64,000 bases of DNA from Candidatus Pantoea soli (GTDB lineage: Bacteria; Pseudomonadota; Gammaproteobacteria; Enterobacterales; Enterobacteriaceae). Where the stretch lies: contig NZ_CP032702.1 of assembly GCF_007833795.1 (NCBI RefSeq), positions 434,001 through 498,000 on the forward strand. The letters run 5' to 3'. Made by a program: the position numbers and the translations under genes. Under the pieces are notes generated by a model. That model ran no database searches and had not been told where the DNA came from. It saw only the letters and a list, made by a program, of their open reading frames with translations. This document shows positions 40,666-50,532 of the stretch, piece after piece. The stretch's first letter is position 1; each line of letters opens with the position of its first letter.

Positions 40666-41324
40666 TCGCGCAGTTCCAGTCGATAACCTACGCCGCGCAC
40701 GGTTTTGATACGATCTTTGCCCAGCTTGCGCCGCAGGTTGTGGATGTGAACTTCTAAGGTGTTGGAACCGGGATCGTCGTTCCAGCTGTAGAGATCCTGC
40801 TGCAGGGTTTCGCGATGCACATTCTGGCCCACGCGCATCAGCAGGCGCGTCAGCAGCGCAAACTCTTTTGGCGTAATCTCCAGCGGGCGGTTCTCCAGCA
40901 GTACCTGCTGTGAGCCGAGGTTGAGCGTCAGATCGCCCTGCTGCAGCAGGTTATCGCTGTGGCCCTGATAGCGGCGGATCAGCGCACGAACGCGCGCCTG
41001 CAGTTCGGCCAGCGCAAACGGCTTTACCAGATAATCATCCGCGCCAGCATCCAGCCCGTCTACGCGATCCTCCAGCGCATCGCGCGCTGTGAGGATCAGC
41101 ACCGGGATCGTCATGCCGTCGCGCCGCCACTGGCGCAGCAGCGTCGCGCCATCGCGATCGGGCAGGCCGAGGTCCAGCACAATGAGACTGTACTGACCGC
41201 TGCGCAGCAGGGCATTGCTCTCTGCTGCGGTGCCGGCGCAGTCGACGGCATAGCCCTGACCGCTCAGCGCCTGCGCCAGGCCGGACTGCAACAGCGCATC
41301 ATCTTCAACGATCAACAGTTTCAT
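40662..41324 (-). CDS. basR: Response regulator PmrA/BasR
   Basis: OmpR/PhoB-type response regulator, the partner of the adjacent sensor. Receiver domain 1-115 with the acidic pocket EDD (7-9), D51 in VLDLGLPDRDG and K in YLVKPFAL; winged-helix domain about 125-220 with ITPKEFALL, EVHIHNLRRKLG and VRGVGYRL. The length is 220 aa. Its ATG overlaps the dacB stop by one base (TAATG), so it is likely translated from a dacB-pmrA-pmrB transcript. Confidence 0.9.
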   Translation of the reverse strand: MKLLIVEDDALLQSGLAQALSGQGYAVDCAGTAAESNALLRSGQYSLIVLDLGLPDRDGATLLRQWRRDGMTIPVLILTARDALEDRVDGLDAGADDYLVKPFALAELQARVRALIRRYQGHSDNLLQQGDLTLNLGSQQVLLENRPLEITPKEFALLTRLLMRVGQNVHRETLQQDLYSWNDDPGSNTLEVHIHNLRRKLGKDRIKTVRGVGYRLELRE

Positions 41325-42757
41325 TAATTATTCCTGTTAATGTCCGTATAGAGGCGGCTTTCAAAGCGCACCAGCGGAATGCGGCGCGTTTTCTGATCTT
41401 CCGGTGGCACGGCATAGCCGGACAGGAACTGCACGAATGCCACGCGTGCGCCGCTGGAAGTGGTAATGAATCCAGCCAGATTATAGACGCCCTGCAGAGA
41501 GCCGGTTTTTGCTGAGACCTTGCCATCCAGTCCGGCTTCATGCAGACCGCCGCGGTATTGCAGCGTGCCGTCGTAGCCGGCCAGCGGCAGCATAGAAATA
41601 TAATTCAGCGTAGCGTCGTTTTTCGCAATGTATTGCAGTACCTGCATCATGGTATCCGGGGCAATCAGGTCATGGCGCGACAGGCCGGAGCCGTCAACCT
41701 GAATGCTGTTACCGAGGTCAACGCCGGCTTTTTCGCGCAGAATACGGCGCACCGCATCCGAACCAGCGCGGAAGGTGCCCGGCACGTTGAAGTAGTGATG
41801 ACCAATGGTGCGGAAGACGGTATCGGCAATCATATTGTCCGATTTCTTCAGCATGGTGTGCAGCAGGGTATGCAGCGGTGCAGACTGGGTGGATGCCAGC
41901 ACGGTGCCGGGCGAAGTCACCTGTGACTGACGCACCAGATGACCGCTGTAATCAATATCGGCGTCACGCAGCTGGGCTTTGAGGATTTCGCCCGCCCAGG
42001 CGGCGCCGTCCTGCACGGCAAAGGCCAGCGGCAGCGGCTCGGCGCGCTGACGCATGCAGCCGGTGAGCGTATAGCGGTTCAGCTCGCCGGGTACTACGTC
42101 CAGCTCGCAGTATTGCCCTTCGCCGCTATTGCGGCCGATGGTGCGCACCTGACTGAACATGTGTGCCGGATAGTAAGAGGCAATGCGCACAAAGGCGTTT
42201 TCACCCGGCGTGGCAGCGCTGTAGAGGGAAACGGAGAAGCAGTTCTTATCAACGATAGCGGCCCCCGGCGGCGCGCTGAAGCACTGCGTGAGATCGTTCC
42301 ACGGCCAGCCCGGTGCCATATCATGGCTGGCAAACACCGAGGTATCGATCACCAGATTGCCTTTGATATGCGTGATCCCCTGTTTTTTCAGGGCCGCCAC
42401 CATATTCCGCAGATCCTGACGCGTCAGTGTCGGATCACCGCCAAAACGCGCCACCAGATCGCCATTCAGCGTGCCATCATTGATAGCGCCTTTGGTCTCC
42501 AGCGTGGTCTGAAAATGGAAGTCCGGCCCCAGCTCCAGCAGGGCCGCCAGCGCGGTAACGACCTTCATGGTACTGGCCGGCAGGGCCATCTGTTTGCCGT
42601 GATAATCGATTATCGGGGTGGATGCGCCCACTTTTTGTACCATCAGCGCCAGGTTTGCGCCGTCTGGTAAATACTGCATGTATTCATCAACGGGAGCTGC
42701 TTGTGCCTGCAGCATAAACGCACAGGTTAATCCGGTAACAAGTCGTGAAAATCGCAT
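41324..42757 (-). CDS. dacB: D-alanyl-D-alanine carboxypeptidase/endopeptidase PBP4 (DacB)
   Basis: Periplasmic low-molecular-weight penicillin-binding protein that trims and cleaves peptidoglycan cross-links. Signal peptide 1-20 (ending AQA-APVDEY). Active-site motifs of peptidase family S13: SxxK as S62-T-M-K65, SxN as SDN in LKKSDNMIAD, and KTG in VSAKTGSLQG. The length of 477 aa equals E. coli. The frame is open to 42859, but the ATG at 42757 starts the signal peptide. It is divergent from greA and upstream of pmrAB in the same direction. Confidence 0.96.
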   Translation of the reverse strand: MRFSRLVTGLTCAFMLQAQAAPVDEYMQYLPDGANLALMVQKVGASTPIIDYHGKQMALPASTMKVVTALAALLELGPDFHFQTTLETKGAINDGTLNGDLVARFGGDPTLTRQDLRNMVAALKKQGITHIKGNLVIDTSVFASHDMAPGWPWNDLTQCFSAPPGAAIVDKNCFSVSLYSAATPGENAFVRIASYYPAHMFSQVRTIGRNSGEGQYCELDVVPGELNRYTLTGCMRQRAEPLPLAFAVQDGAAWAGEILKAQLRDADIDYSGHLVRQSQVTSPGTVLASTQSAPLHTLLHTMLKKSDNMIADTVFRTIGHHYFNVPGTFRAGSDAVRRILREKAGVDLGNSIQVDGSGLSRHDLIAPDTMMQVLQYIAKNDATLNYISMLPLAGYDGTLQYRGGLHEAGLDGKVSAKTGSLQGVYNLAGFITTSSGARVAFVQFLSGYAVPPEDQKTRRIPLVRFESRLYTDINRNN

Positions 42758-42832
42758 AATCTCGCGGTAACTGACGGGTGAAGGCGTCAATACTACGTCC
42801 CCGGACGGTGCAAAGTAAACGATGACCCACAG

Positions 42833-42860
42833 GGAACTCTGGGGTAAAATACGTATCAAA
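42833..42860 (+). promoter_or_regulatory. Sigma-E-type promoter of greA
   Basis: GGAACT (42833-42838) and TCAAA (42856-42860) are 17 bases apart, close to the sigma-E consensus GGAACTT-N15/16-TCAAA. A TAAAAT (42845-42850) could serve as a sigma-70 -10, with only a weak -35. A sigma-E-dependent greA promoter is known in E. coli. Confidence 0.7.
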
Positions 42861-42865
42861 ATGCA

Positions 42866-42909
42866 AAACCGATCCTGACCCGGAAAGCTTTCCGGGTCAG
42901 GCTTCTTTT
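42866..42909 (+). ncRNA. GraL-like leader RNA with perfect terminator hairpin before greA
   Basis: A 28-base perfect palindrome (42874-42901, centre GGAAAGCTTTCC) is followed by a T-rich tract (CTTCTTTTG). It stands between the greA promoter and the greA start, about 100 bases before the ATG, so many transcripts should end here as an RNA of about 45 nt. E. coli makes the small RNA GraL from the greA leader in the same way. The 5' end is inferred from the promoter. Confidence 0.65.
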
Positions 42910-43003
42910 GCTTGTGAAAAGAGGTTACGCGCCGCAGAAGCTGTTTTCTGCTGTCACCGGTCAGGATGACGCCGTTACCCAGGATAGATGACGAGGAGCC
43001 AAA

Positions 43004-43480
43004 ATGAATCAGATTCCGATGACGTTAAAAGGCGCTGAGAAGCTGCGTGAAGAGCTGAACGAACTGAAAACCGTTAAGCGTCCACGCATCATCGCTTCCA
43101 TTGCCGAAGCCCGCGAGCACGGCGACCTGAAAGAGAATGCGGAGTACCACGCGGCACGCGAGGAGCAGGGGTTCTGCGAAGGGCGTATTCAGGAGATTGA
43201 AGCCAAACTCTCCAATGCGCAGGTGATTGATGTCACCACGATGCCAAAAACCGGCCGCGTGATTTTTGGCGCGACGGTAACTGTACTCAATCTTGATACC
43301 GACGAAGAGTTCACTTACCGCATTGTGGGCGACGACGAAGCGGACTTTAAGCAGAACCTGATTTCCGTGAACTCGCCGATGGCACGTGGCCTGGTGGGGA
43401 AAGAGGCGGACGACGTTGCCATTGTGAAAACCCCGGGCGGCGATGTGGAATATGAAGTGCTGAAGGTGGAATACATCTAA
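43004..43480 (+). CDS. greA: Transcript cleavage factor GreA
   Basis: Rescues backtracked RNA polymerase by stimulating transcript cleavage. N-terminal coiled coil (about 1-75, with the acidic tip [15 protein letters not shown]) and C-terminal FKBP-like domain (80-158). The length of 158 aa equals E. coli. The ATG follows GAGGAG. Its expression is probably attenuated by the leader terminator. Confidence 0.98.
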   Translation: MNQIPMTLKGAEKLREELNELKTVKRPRIIASIAEAREHGDLKENAEYHAAREEQGFCEGRIQEIEAKLSNAQVIDVTTMPKTGRVIFGATVTVLNLDTDEEFTYRIVGDDEADFKQNLISVNSPMARGLVGKEADDVAIVKTPGGDVEYEVLKVEYI

Positions 43481-43486
43481 GATGTT

Positions 43487-43550
43487 GCTACGCTTTGAAA
43501 TGCGTAGCGGCATATTGTAAAGAAAGGAAAAAGGCCGCGCTGCGGCCTTT
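43487..43550. terminator. Paired hairpins between greA and yhbY, bidirectional terminator
   Basis: The main stem AAAGGCCGC (43530-43538) pairs with GCGGCCTTT (43542-43550) and is flanked by A and T residues on both sides, so it can serve greA (plus) and yhbY (minus). A second hairpin GCTACGC/GCGTAGC lies at 43487-43508, directly after the greA stop. Confidence 0.8.
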
Positions 43551-43608
43551 TATCCCATGCCGGAGCATGGCACTTTCTCTGCCCGTTATCACCGCTTGCG
43601 CGGTTCGC

Positions 43609-43902
43609 TTAACGTGGCAGAGTAATTTTGCGCTCCTGGGCAGGGCGATACAGCACCAGCACATTGCCGATAACCTGCACATTGCTTGCTTTGGTCTCAC
43701 GCACGATGGCTTCAACGATCAGCTGTTTGGTTTCACGATCTTCCGCGGCAATTTTTACCTTGATCAATTCGTGATGGTTGAGCGCCAGTTCGATCTCGGC
43801 GAGCACGCCTTCGGTCAGGCCGTTACCGCCAATCATCACGACAGGTTTCAGCGGATGGGCAAGGGCTTTCAGGTGCTGTTTTTGTTTGGTACTCAGATTC
43901 AT
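43609..43902 (-). CDS. yhbY: Ribosome assembly RNA-binding protein YhbY
   Basis: CRM-domain protein that associates with pre-50S particles. 97 aa with the CRM features KQKQHLKALAHPLKPVVMIGGNGLTEGV and the GxxG-like loop, ending ITLPR. E. coli YhbY has the same length. Divergent from rlmE with a heat-shock-type promoter for rlmE in the gap. Confidence 0.95.
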   Translation of the reverse strand: MNLSTKQKQHLKALAHPLKPVVMIGGNGLTEGVLAEIELALNHHELIKVKIAAEDRETKQLIVEAIVRETKASNVQVIGNVLVLYRPAQERKITLPR

Positions 43903-43924
43903 CGTATTATTTGCTTACTCAGGG

Positions 43925-43953
43925 ATTGAAAACGGTTCATTCTACCGCCATCT
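43925..43953 (+). promoter_or_regulatory. Sigma-32 (heat shock) type promoter of rlmE-ftsH
   Basis: ATTGAAA (43925-43931), 14 bases, then CGCCATCT (43946-43953). Against the sigma-32 consensus CTTGAAA-N13/15-CCCCATNT this is 6 of 7 and 7 of 8 matches at the right spacing. The rrmJ-ftsH operon is heat-induced in E. coli. A second CCCCATGC at 43979-43986 lacks a good -35. Confidence 0.7.
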
Positions 43954-44028
43954 CGAGTGTATCGCCAAATCAACGCGACCCCATGCGTGCTGATTTATCG
44001 CTACGATGACGATTTAACTGGAAATATT

Positions 44029-44658
44029 ATGACGGGTAAAAAGCGTTCGGCCAGTTCCAGTCGCTGGCTTCAGGAACACTTTAGCGATAAATATGTGCAA
44101 CAGGCACAGAAAAAAGGGTTGCGTTCGCGCGCCTGGTTTAAACTTGAAGAAATTCAGCAGGGTGACAAGCTTTTCAAACCCGGCATGACTGTCGTTGATT
44201 TGGGTGCTGCCCCCGGCGGCTGGTCGCAATATGTGGTACAACAGATTGGCGCAAATGGCCGTATCATCGCCTGTGATTTGCTGCCGATGGACCCGATTGT
44301 CGGCGTCGATTTTCTGCAGGGCGATTTCCGTGATGAGGCCGTGCTGAAAGCGCTGCTGGAGCGGGTGGGCGATCAGAAAGTTCAGGTGGTAATGTCTGAC
44401 ATGGCCCCGAACATGAGCGGAACGCCAGCGGTAGATATTCCGCGTTCAATGTATTTGGTTGAACTGGCGCTGGAAATGTGTCGGGATGTACTGGCACCGG
44501 GCGGCAGTTTTGTTGTGAAAGTGTTTCAGGGAGATGGCTTCGATGAATACCTGCGGGAAATTCGCTCCCTGTTTACGAAAGTGAAAATTCGTAAGCCGGA
44601 CGCTTCGCGATTACGTTCGCGCGAAGTGTACATTGTGGCGACAGGGCGCAAACTGTAG
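44029..44658 (+). CDS. rlmE: 23S rRNA (U2552-2'-O)-methyltransferase RlmE
   Basis: Heat-shock methyltransferase acting on U2552 of the 23S rRNA A-loop. SAM-binding motif [11 protein letters not shown], catalytic tetrad K38 (RAWFKL), D124 (MSDMAPN), K164 (FVVKVFQG) and the C-terminal Glu. The length of 209 aa equals E. coli. The open frame begins at 43957, but the ATG at 44029 is the family start ([10 protein letters not shown]). Also called RrmJ/FtsJ; first gene of the operon with ftsH. Confidence 0.97.
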   Translation: MTGKKRSASSSRWLQEHFSDKYVQQAQKKGLRSRAWFKLEEIQQGDKLFKPGMTVVDLGAAPGGWSQYVVQQIGANGRIIACDLLPMDPIVGVDFLQGDFRDEAVLKALLERVGDQKVQVVMSDMAPNMSGTPAVDIPRSMYLVELALEMCRDVLAPGGSFVVKVFQGDGFDEYLREIRSLFTKVKIRKPDASRLRSREVYIVATGRKL

Positions 44659-44832
44659 CCCTTAGTATCGGGATCAAAACAAGGTAAGAGTGCGTTTATT
44701 CTGATGTCAGATTCTGAGTTTCAGGGTAAAGCAGCAAATTCAGCCGCGACGCGATTCCAGGTATGAAGGATATATAGTACCCTACGCTGTCTGTTAACAC
44801 CGTTGTAATATGAGGTTAATCCCTTGAGTGAC

Positions 44833-46761
<1,929 letters not shown>

Positions 46762-46780
46762 GAGGCCCGCGCCTCAGCAA

Positions 46781-46806
46781 AAACCCCGGCCGGTCCGGGG
46801 TTTTTT
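46781..46806 (+). terminator. Terminator of rlmE-ftsH
   Basis: AAACCCCGG (46781-46789) pairs with CCGGGGTTT (46795-46803), short loop, T-run to 46806. folP starts 40 bases later. Confidence 0.88.
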
Positions 46807-46845
46807 ACATTCAGCGATTCTGTTATTCCGAAGGAGATTTCCGCC

Positions 46846-47679
46846 ATGAAGTTGTACGCCCGTGATTCCCATCTCGATCTCTCTTTTCCCCATGTGATGG
46901 GCATTCTGAATGTCACGCCGGACTCCTTCTCAGATGGCGGCAGCCACAACACGCTGGTGGATGCGCTGACGCACACCAATGAAATGGTCAATGCCGGCGC
47001 CACCATCATTGATGTTGGCGGTGAGTCGACGCGGCCGGGCGCGGACGAAGTCAGCGTGGACGAGGAGCTGGCGCGCGTTATTCCAGTGGTAGAGGCGATT
47101 GCGCAGCGTTTTGAAGTGTGGATTTCTGTTGATACCTCAAAAGCCGCAGTGATACGTGAAGCCGCGCGAGTGGGGGCGCATATTATTAATGATGTGCGTT
47201 CTCTGTCCGAACCTGGCGCCCTTGAAGCGGCCGCCGAATGCGGCCTGCCGGTGTGTCTGATGCATATGCAGGGCGAGCCGCGGACGATGCAGCAGGCACC
47301 GGCCTATCAGGATATTGTGAAAGAAGTGGATGCTTACTTCGCGGCGCAGATCGCCCGTTGTGAATCGGCCGGCATTAAAAAAGAGCATCTGCTGCTCGAC
47401 CCGGGCTTCGGTTTCGGTAAGAATCTCAGCCACAATTATGAGCTGCTGGCCCATCTCAGCCATTTTCACCATTATGGTCTGCCGCTGCTGGCAGGCATGT
47501 CACGGAAATCCATGATTGGCCAGCTGCTAAACGTAGGCCCTTCGCAGCGCCTGACGGGCAGCCTGAGCTGCGCCGTCATTGCGGCAATGCAGGGCGCGCA
47601 GATTATTCGTGTGCACGATGTGAAAGAAACCGTTGAGGCGATGCGCATTGTTGAAGCAACACGGAGAGCAAAAGGATAA
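46846..47679 (+). CDS. folP: Dihydropteroate synthase FolP
   Basis: Joins p-aminobenzoate to the pterin diphosphate in folate synthesis; the sulfonamide target. TIM-barrel enzyme with [42 protein letters not shown] and the sulfonamide-region SRKSMIG. The length is 277 aa. The ATG follows AAGGAG at ideal spacing. glmM starts 4 bases after the stop. Confidence 0.97.
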   Translation: MKLYARDSHLDLSFPHVMGILNVTPDSFSDGGSHNTLVDALTHTNEMVNAGATIIDVGGESTRPGADEVSVDEELARVIPVVEAIAQRFEVWISVDTSKAAVIREAARVGAHIINDVRSLSEPGALEAAAECGLPVCLMHMQGEPRTMQQAPAYQDIVKEVDAYFAAQIARCESAGIKKEHLLLDPGFGFGKNLSHNYELLAHLSHFHHYGLPLLAGMSRKSMIGQLLNVGPSQRLTGSLSCAVIAAMQGAQIIRVHDVKETVEAMRIVEATRRAKG

Positions 47680-47683
47680 AGGC

Positions 47684-49018
47684 ATGAGTGAGCGTAAATA
47701 TTTCGGGACAGATGGTATCCGCGGCAAAGTAGGTGAAGCGCCTATCACACCGGATTTTGTTCTCAAACTGGGCTTTGCTGCCGGAAAAGTGCTGGCGCGT
47801 TCGGGCTCGCGTAAGGTCCTGATTGGCAAGGATACCCGCATTTCAGGTTATATGCTGGAGTCGGCGCTGGAAGCAGGCCTGGCGGCAGCCGGCTTATCCG
47901 CTGCGTTTACCGGCCCGATGCCCACGCCGGCGATTGCCTATCTGACCCGCACTTTCCGCGCCGAAGCCGGTATCGTGATTTCAGCTTCGCATAACCCGTT
48001 TGACGATAACGGTATCAAGTTTTTCTCCGCCGAAGGCACCAAACTGCCTGACGACGTTGAAGCCGCGATTGAGCTGGAGCTGGAAAAACCGCTCACCTGC
48101 GTGGAATCCGCTGAGCTGGGCCGTGCCAGCCGCATCGTGGATGCCGCCGGTCGCTACATTGAGTTCTGCAAAGGCACATTCCCGAGTGAGCTGAGCCTGA
48201 ACGGCCTGAAAATTGTTGTAGACTGCGCCAACGGGGCGACCTACCACATTGCGCCCAACGTGTTGCGTGAGCTGGGTGCGCGGGTTATCGCCATCGGCGT
48301 GCAGCCGGACGGCATGAACATCAACAAAGCCTGTGGTGCGACGGACCTGCGTCAGCTGCAGCAGCGCGTGCTGGATGAGCAGGCGGATCTGGGTCTGGCC
48401 TACGACGGCGATGGCGATCGCATCATGATGGTGGATCATCTGGGGCAGAAGGTCGATGGCGACCAGATTCTCTATATCATCGCCCGTGAAGCCCTGCGCC
48501 AGGGCCAGCTGCGTGGCGGCGTGGTCGGTACGCTGATGAGCAACATGGGGCTGGAGCTGGCGCTGAAACAGCTGGGTATTCCTTTCACCCGCGCCAAAGT
48601 GGGCGACCGCTACGTGCTGGAGAAAATGCAGGAAAAAGGCTGGCGCATGGGCGCTGAAAATTCGGGCCATGTTATCCTGCTGGATAAAATCAGCACCGGT
48701 GACGGCATTGTTGCAAGTTTGCAAGTGCTCACTGCCATTGTGCGTAATCACATGAGCCTGCACGATCTGTGCAGCGGCATGAAGATGCTGCCGCAGGTGC
48801 TGGTGAACGTCCGCTTCAGCGGCAGCCACGATCCGCTGGAAAGTGAAGCGGTAAAAAACGCTGCGGCGGAAGCGGAAAAAATCCTGGCGGGCCGCGGTCG
48901 CGTGCTGCTGCGTAAATCCGGGACAGAACCGCTGATTCGCGTGATGGTGGAAGGTGAAGATGAGGCGCAGGTGAACACGCTGGCGCATCAGATTGCCGAA
49001 GCGGTAAAAGCGGTATAA
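47684..49018 (+). CDS. glmM: Phosphoglucosamine mutase GlmM
   Basis: Makes glucosamine 1-phosphate for UDP-GlcNAc. Alpha-phosphohexomutase with the phosphoserine S102 in ISASHNP, metal-binding DGDGDR and the sugar-binding GAENSGH; the C-terminal phosphate loop is [12 protein letters not shown]. The length is 444 aa against 445 in E. coli. The ATG at 47684 gives [14 protein letters not shown], the family start; the frame upstream overlaps folP. Its product joins the murA pathway elsewhere in the window. Confidence 0.98.
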   Translation: MSERKYFGTDGIRGKVGEAPITPDFVLKLGFAAGKVLARSGSRKVLIGKDTRISGYMLESALEAGLAAAGLSAAFTGPMPTPAIAYLTRTFRAEAGIVISASHNPFDDNGIKFFSAEGTKLPDDVEAAIELELEKPLTCVESAELGRASRIVDAAGRYIEFCKGTFPSELSLNGLKIVVDCANGATYHIAPNVLRELGARVIAIGVQPDGMNINKACGATDLRQLQQRVLDEQADLGLAYDGDGDRIMMVDHLGQKVDGDQILYIIAREALRQGQLRGGVVGTLMSNMGLELALKQLGIPFTRAKVGDRYVLEKMQEKGWRMGAENSGHVILLDKISTGDGIVASLQVLTAIVRNHMSLHDLCSGMKMLPQVLVNVRFSGSHDPLESEAVKNAAAEAEKILAGRGRVLLRKSGTEPLIRVMVEGEDEAQVNTLAHQIAEAVKAV

Positions 49019-49021
49019 CGC

Positions 49022-49083
49022 GATTTTCAGGCGGGACGTTTTGCCGCGTTCCGCCTGTAAAATCACCGCGATGGCGTTTTTTT
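49022..49083 (+). terminator. Large hairpin after glmM
   Basis: GATTTT plus CAGGCGG (49022-49034) pairs with CCGCCTG, a bulged T, and AAAATC (49051-49064). A run of seven T follows at 49077-49083, somewhat distant from the stem. It probably ends the folP-glmM transcript. Confidence 0.6.
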
Positions 49084-49114
49084 CTGCAATTGAAATGCTT
49101 CGCGAAAATTGCAC

Positions 49115-49143
49115 TTGCAGAGGTTTGCGCCTTTGGTTAGTAT
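49115..49143 (+). promoter_or_regulatory. Sigma-70 promoter of secG and tRNA-Leu
   Basis: TTGCAG (49115-49120), 17 bases, TAGTAT (49138-49143). It stands about 95 bases before the secG ATG. Confidence 0.75.
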
Positions 49144-49237
49144 TCACACCCGCTTCTGATGGGTGATGACGATACTCCCCGTCAATATTGGTTGAAGCTT
49201 TAACTGTGCGGATAACGCGCAAGGAAACAGGTTGATT

Positions 49238-49573
49238 ATGTACGAAGCTCTGTTGGTTGTTTTCCTTATTGTAGCGATTGGCCTCGTAGGTCTGATCATG
49301 CTGCAGCAGGGCAAAGGCGCTGATATGGGAGCCTCATTCGGTGCAGGCGCGTCAGGCACGCTGTTCGGTTCAACCGGGTCAGGTAACTTCATGACTCGTA
49401 TGACTGCAGTACTGGCAACGCTGTTCTTCATTATCAGTCTGATTCTGGGCAACCTGAACAGTAATAAATCTTCCAAAGGAAGCGAGTGGGAAAACCTCAC
49501 TGCGCCGGCGCAGTCTGAACAGCAGACGCAGCCAGCTAAACCGGCCACGCCGGGCAATGACATCCCGCAGTAA
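49238..49573 (+). CDS. secG: Protein translocase subunit SecG
   Basis: Small subunit of SecYEG that assists SecA-driven translocation. Two membrane segments (about 2-22 and 53-74), with the conserved cytoplasmic loop QQGKGADMGASFGAGASGTLFG and MTRMTA, then a hydrophilic tail rich in Gln, Ala and Pro. The length is 111 aa against 110 in E. coli. The open frame begins with TTG at 49232; the ATG at 49238 follows AGG and starts MYEALLVVF as in E. coli. Confidence 0.97.
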   Translation: MYEALLVVFLIVAIGLVGLIMLQQGKGADMGASFGAGASGTLFGSTGSGNFMTRMTAVLATLFFIISLILGNLNSNKSSKGSEWENLTAPAQSEQQTQPAKPATPGNDIPQ

Positions 49574-49619
49574 GATCGTCAACGCTTAAGCGACAACGCA
49601 TCGTCGCAGTCAGTGCAGT

Positions 49620-49706
49620 ACCGAGGTGGTGAAATTGGTAGACACGCTACCTTGAGGTGGTAGTGCTCGAAAGGGCTTACGGGTTCAAGTCCCGTCCTCG
49701 GTACCA
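49620..49706 (+). tRNA. leuU: tRNA-Leu(GAG)
   Basis: 87 bases with encoded CCA. Acceptor arms ACCGAGG and CCTCGGT, anticodon stem CTACC/GGTAG with loop TTGAGGT (anticodon GAG), a long variable arm (class II) and T arm with GGTTCAAGT. It is directly downstream of secG, as leuU is in E. coli. Confidence 0.97.
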
Positions 49707-49720
49707 ATTCTCAGTATAAC

Positions 49721-49749
49721 TTGCAATTTTCGCAAGATCGGCGTAATAT
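49721..49749 (+). promoter_or_regulatory. Sigma-70 promoter of tRNA-fMet and rimP-nusA-infB
   Basis: TTGCAA (49721-49726), 17 bases, TAATAT (49744-49749); near-consensus. The start point would be about 10 bases before the mature tRNA. A GC-rich discriminator-like stretch lies around 49749-49765. Confidence 0.85.
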
Positions 49750-49765
49750 TCGCCACGTTTTCGGA

Positions 49766-49842
<77 letters not shown>

Positions 49843-49973
49843 CTTTCCCTAAGAGTTCTTTTTCAAATATACTGTATGCATCGACGGACGCATCATCAGT
49901 GAGTTTTTGAAAAAAATTCTTCTGGATGGTGTGCCGAAGCCGCACTGCGGCATACAGGGTCCAGTCACAAAAA

Positions 49974-49996
49974 GCCCCGAATTTTCGGGGTTTTTT
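49974..49996 (+). terminator. Attenuator between tRNA-fMet and rimP
   Basis: CCCCGA (49975-49980) pairs with TCGGGG (49985-49990) and is followed by six T. Partial read-through would let the metY promoter also drive rimP-nusA-infB, as in E. coli. The rest of 49843-50055 holds no gene. Confidence 0.85.
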
Positions 49997-50055
49997 GTTA
50001 TCAGGAAATCGTAACACTGGGCTATAGGCCCTTTTTTTATGTCTTGGGGGTGGGC

Positions 50056-50508
50056 TTGTCCACATTAGAGCAAAAATTGACAGAGTTGATCTCTGCTCCG
50101 GTAGAAGCGCTTGGCTACGAGCTGGTCGGTATCGAGTTCGTTCGTGGTCGCACATCAACCTTGCGCATCTATATTGATAGTGAAGAGGGTATCAATGTTG
50201 ATGATTGCGCCGATGTCAGCCACCAGGTGAGCGCTGTGATGGATGTGGAAGATCCGATTACGGTGGCTTACAACCTTGAAGTGTCCTCACCGGGTCTCGA
50301 TCGTCCTCTCTTCACTGCTGAACACTATGCGCGTTTCGCCGGTGAAGAGGTGAGTCTGGTACTGCGTATGGCCGTGCAGAACCGCCGCAAATGGCAGGGC
50401 ATCATTAAGTCTGTTGAAGGCGAGATGATCACGGTAACCGTTGAGGGCAACGATGAAGTGTTCGCGCTGAGCAACATTCAGAAAGCGAACCTGGTCCCCC
50501 ACTTTTAA
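50056..50508 (+). CDS. rimP: Ribosome maturation factor RimP
   Basis: Needed for 30S subunit maturation. Two-domain protein (alpha/beta domain about 1-80, SH3-like domain 85-150) with [48 protein letters not shown] and the end [11 protein letters not shown]. 150 aa, the E. coli length, if translation starts at TTG 50056 (TTG-Ser-Thr-Leu-Glu-Gln). GGGGGTGG just upstream serves as ribosome site. Upstream TTG (50044) and GTG (50050) codons in frame are less likely. Confidence 0.95.
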   Translation: MSTLEQKLTELISAPVEALGYELVGIEFVRGRTSTLRIYIDSEEGINVDDCADVSHQVSAVMDVEDPITVAYNLEVSSPGLDRPLFTAEHYARFAGEEVSLVLRMAVQNRRKWQGIIKSVEGEMITVTVEGNDEVFALSNIQKANLVPHF

Positions 50509-50532
50509 AAGTCCGGATTGAGGCTAACCAGG

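Noticed and set aside
43952..43986. Second sigma-32 promoter (CTCGAGT ... CCCCATGC) before rlmE
   Set aside because: The -10-like element is good, but the spacing of about 20 bases and the poor -35 do not fit.
47981..49222. 413-codon minus-strand frame opposite glmM
   Set aside because: It is a shadow frame of a well-supported gene and runs through the glmM terminator.
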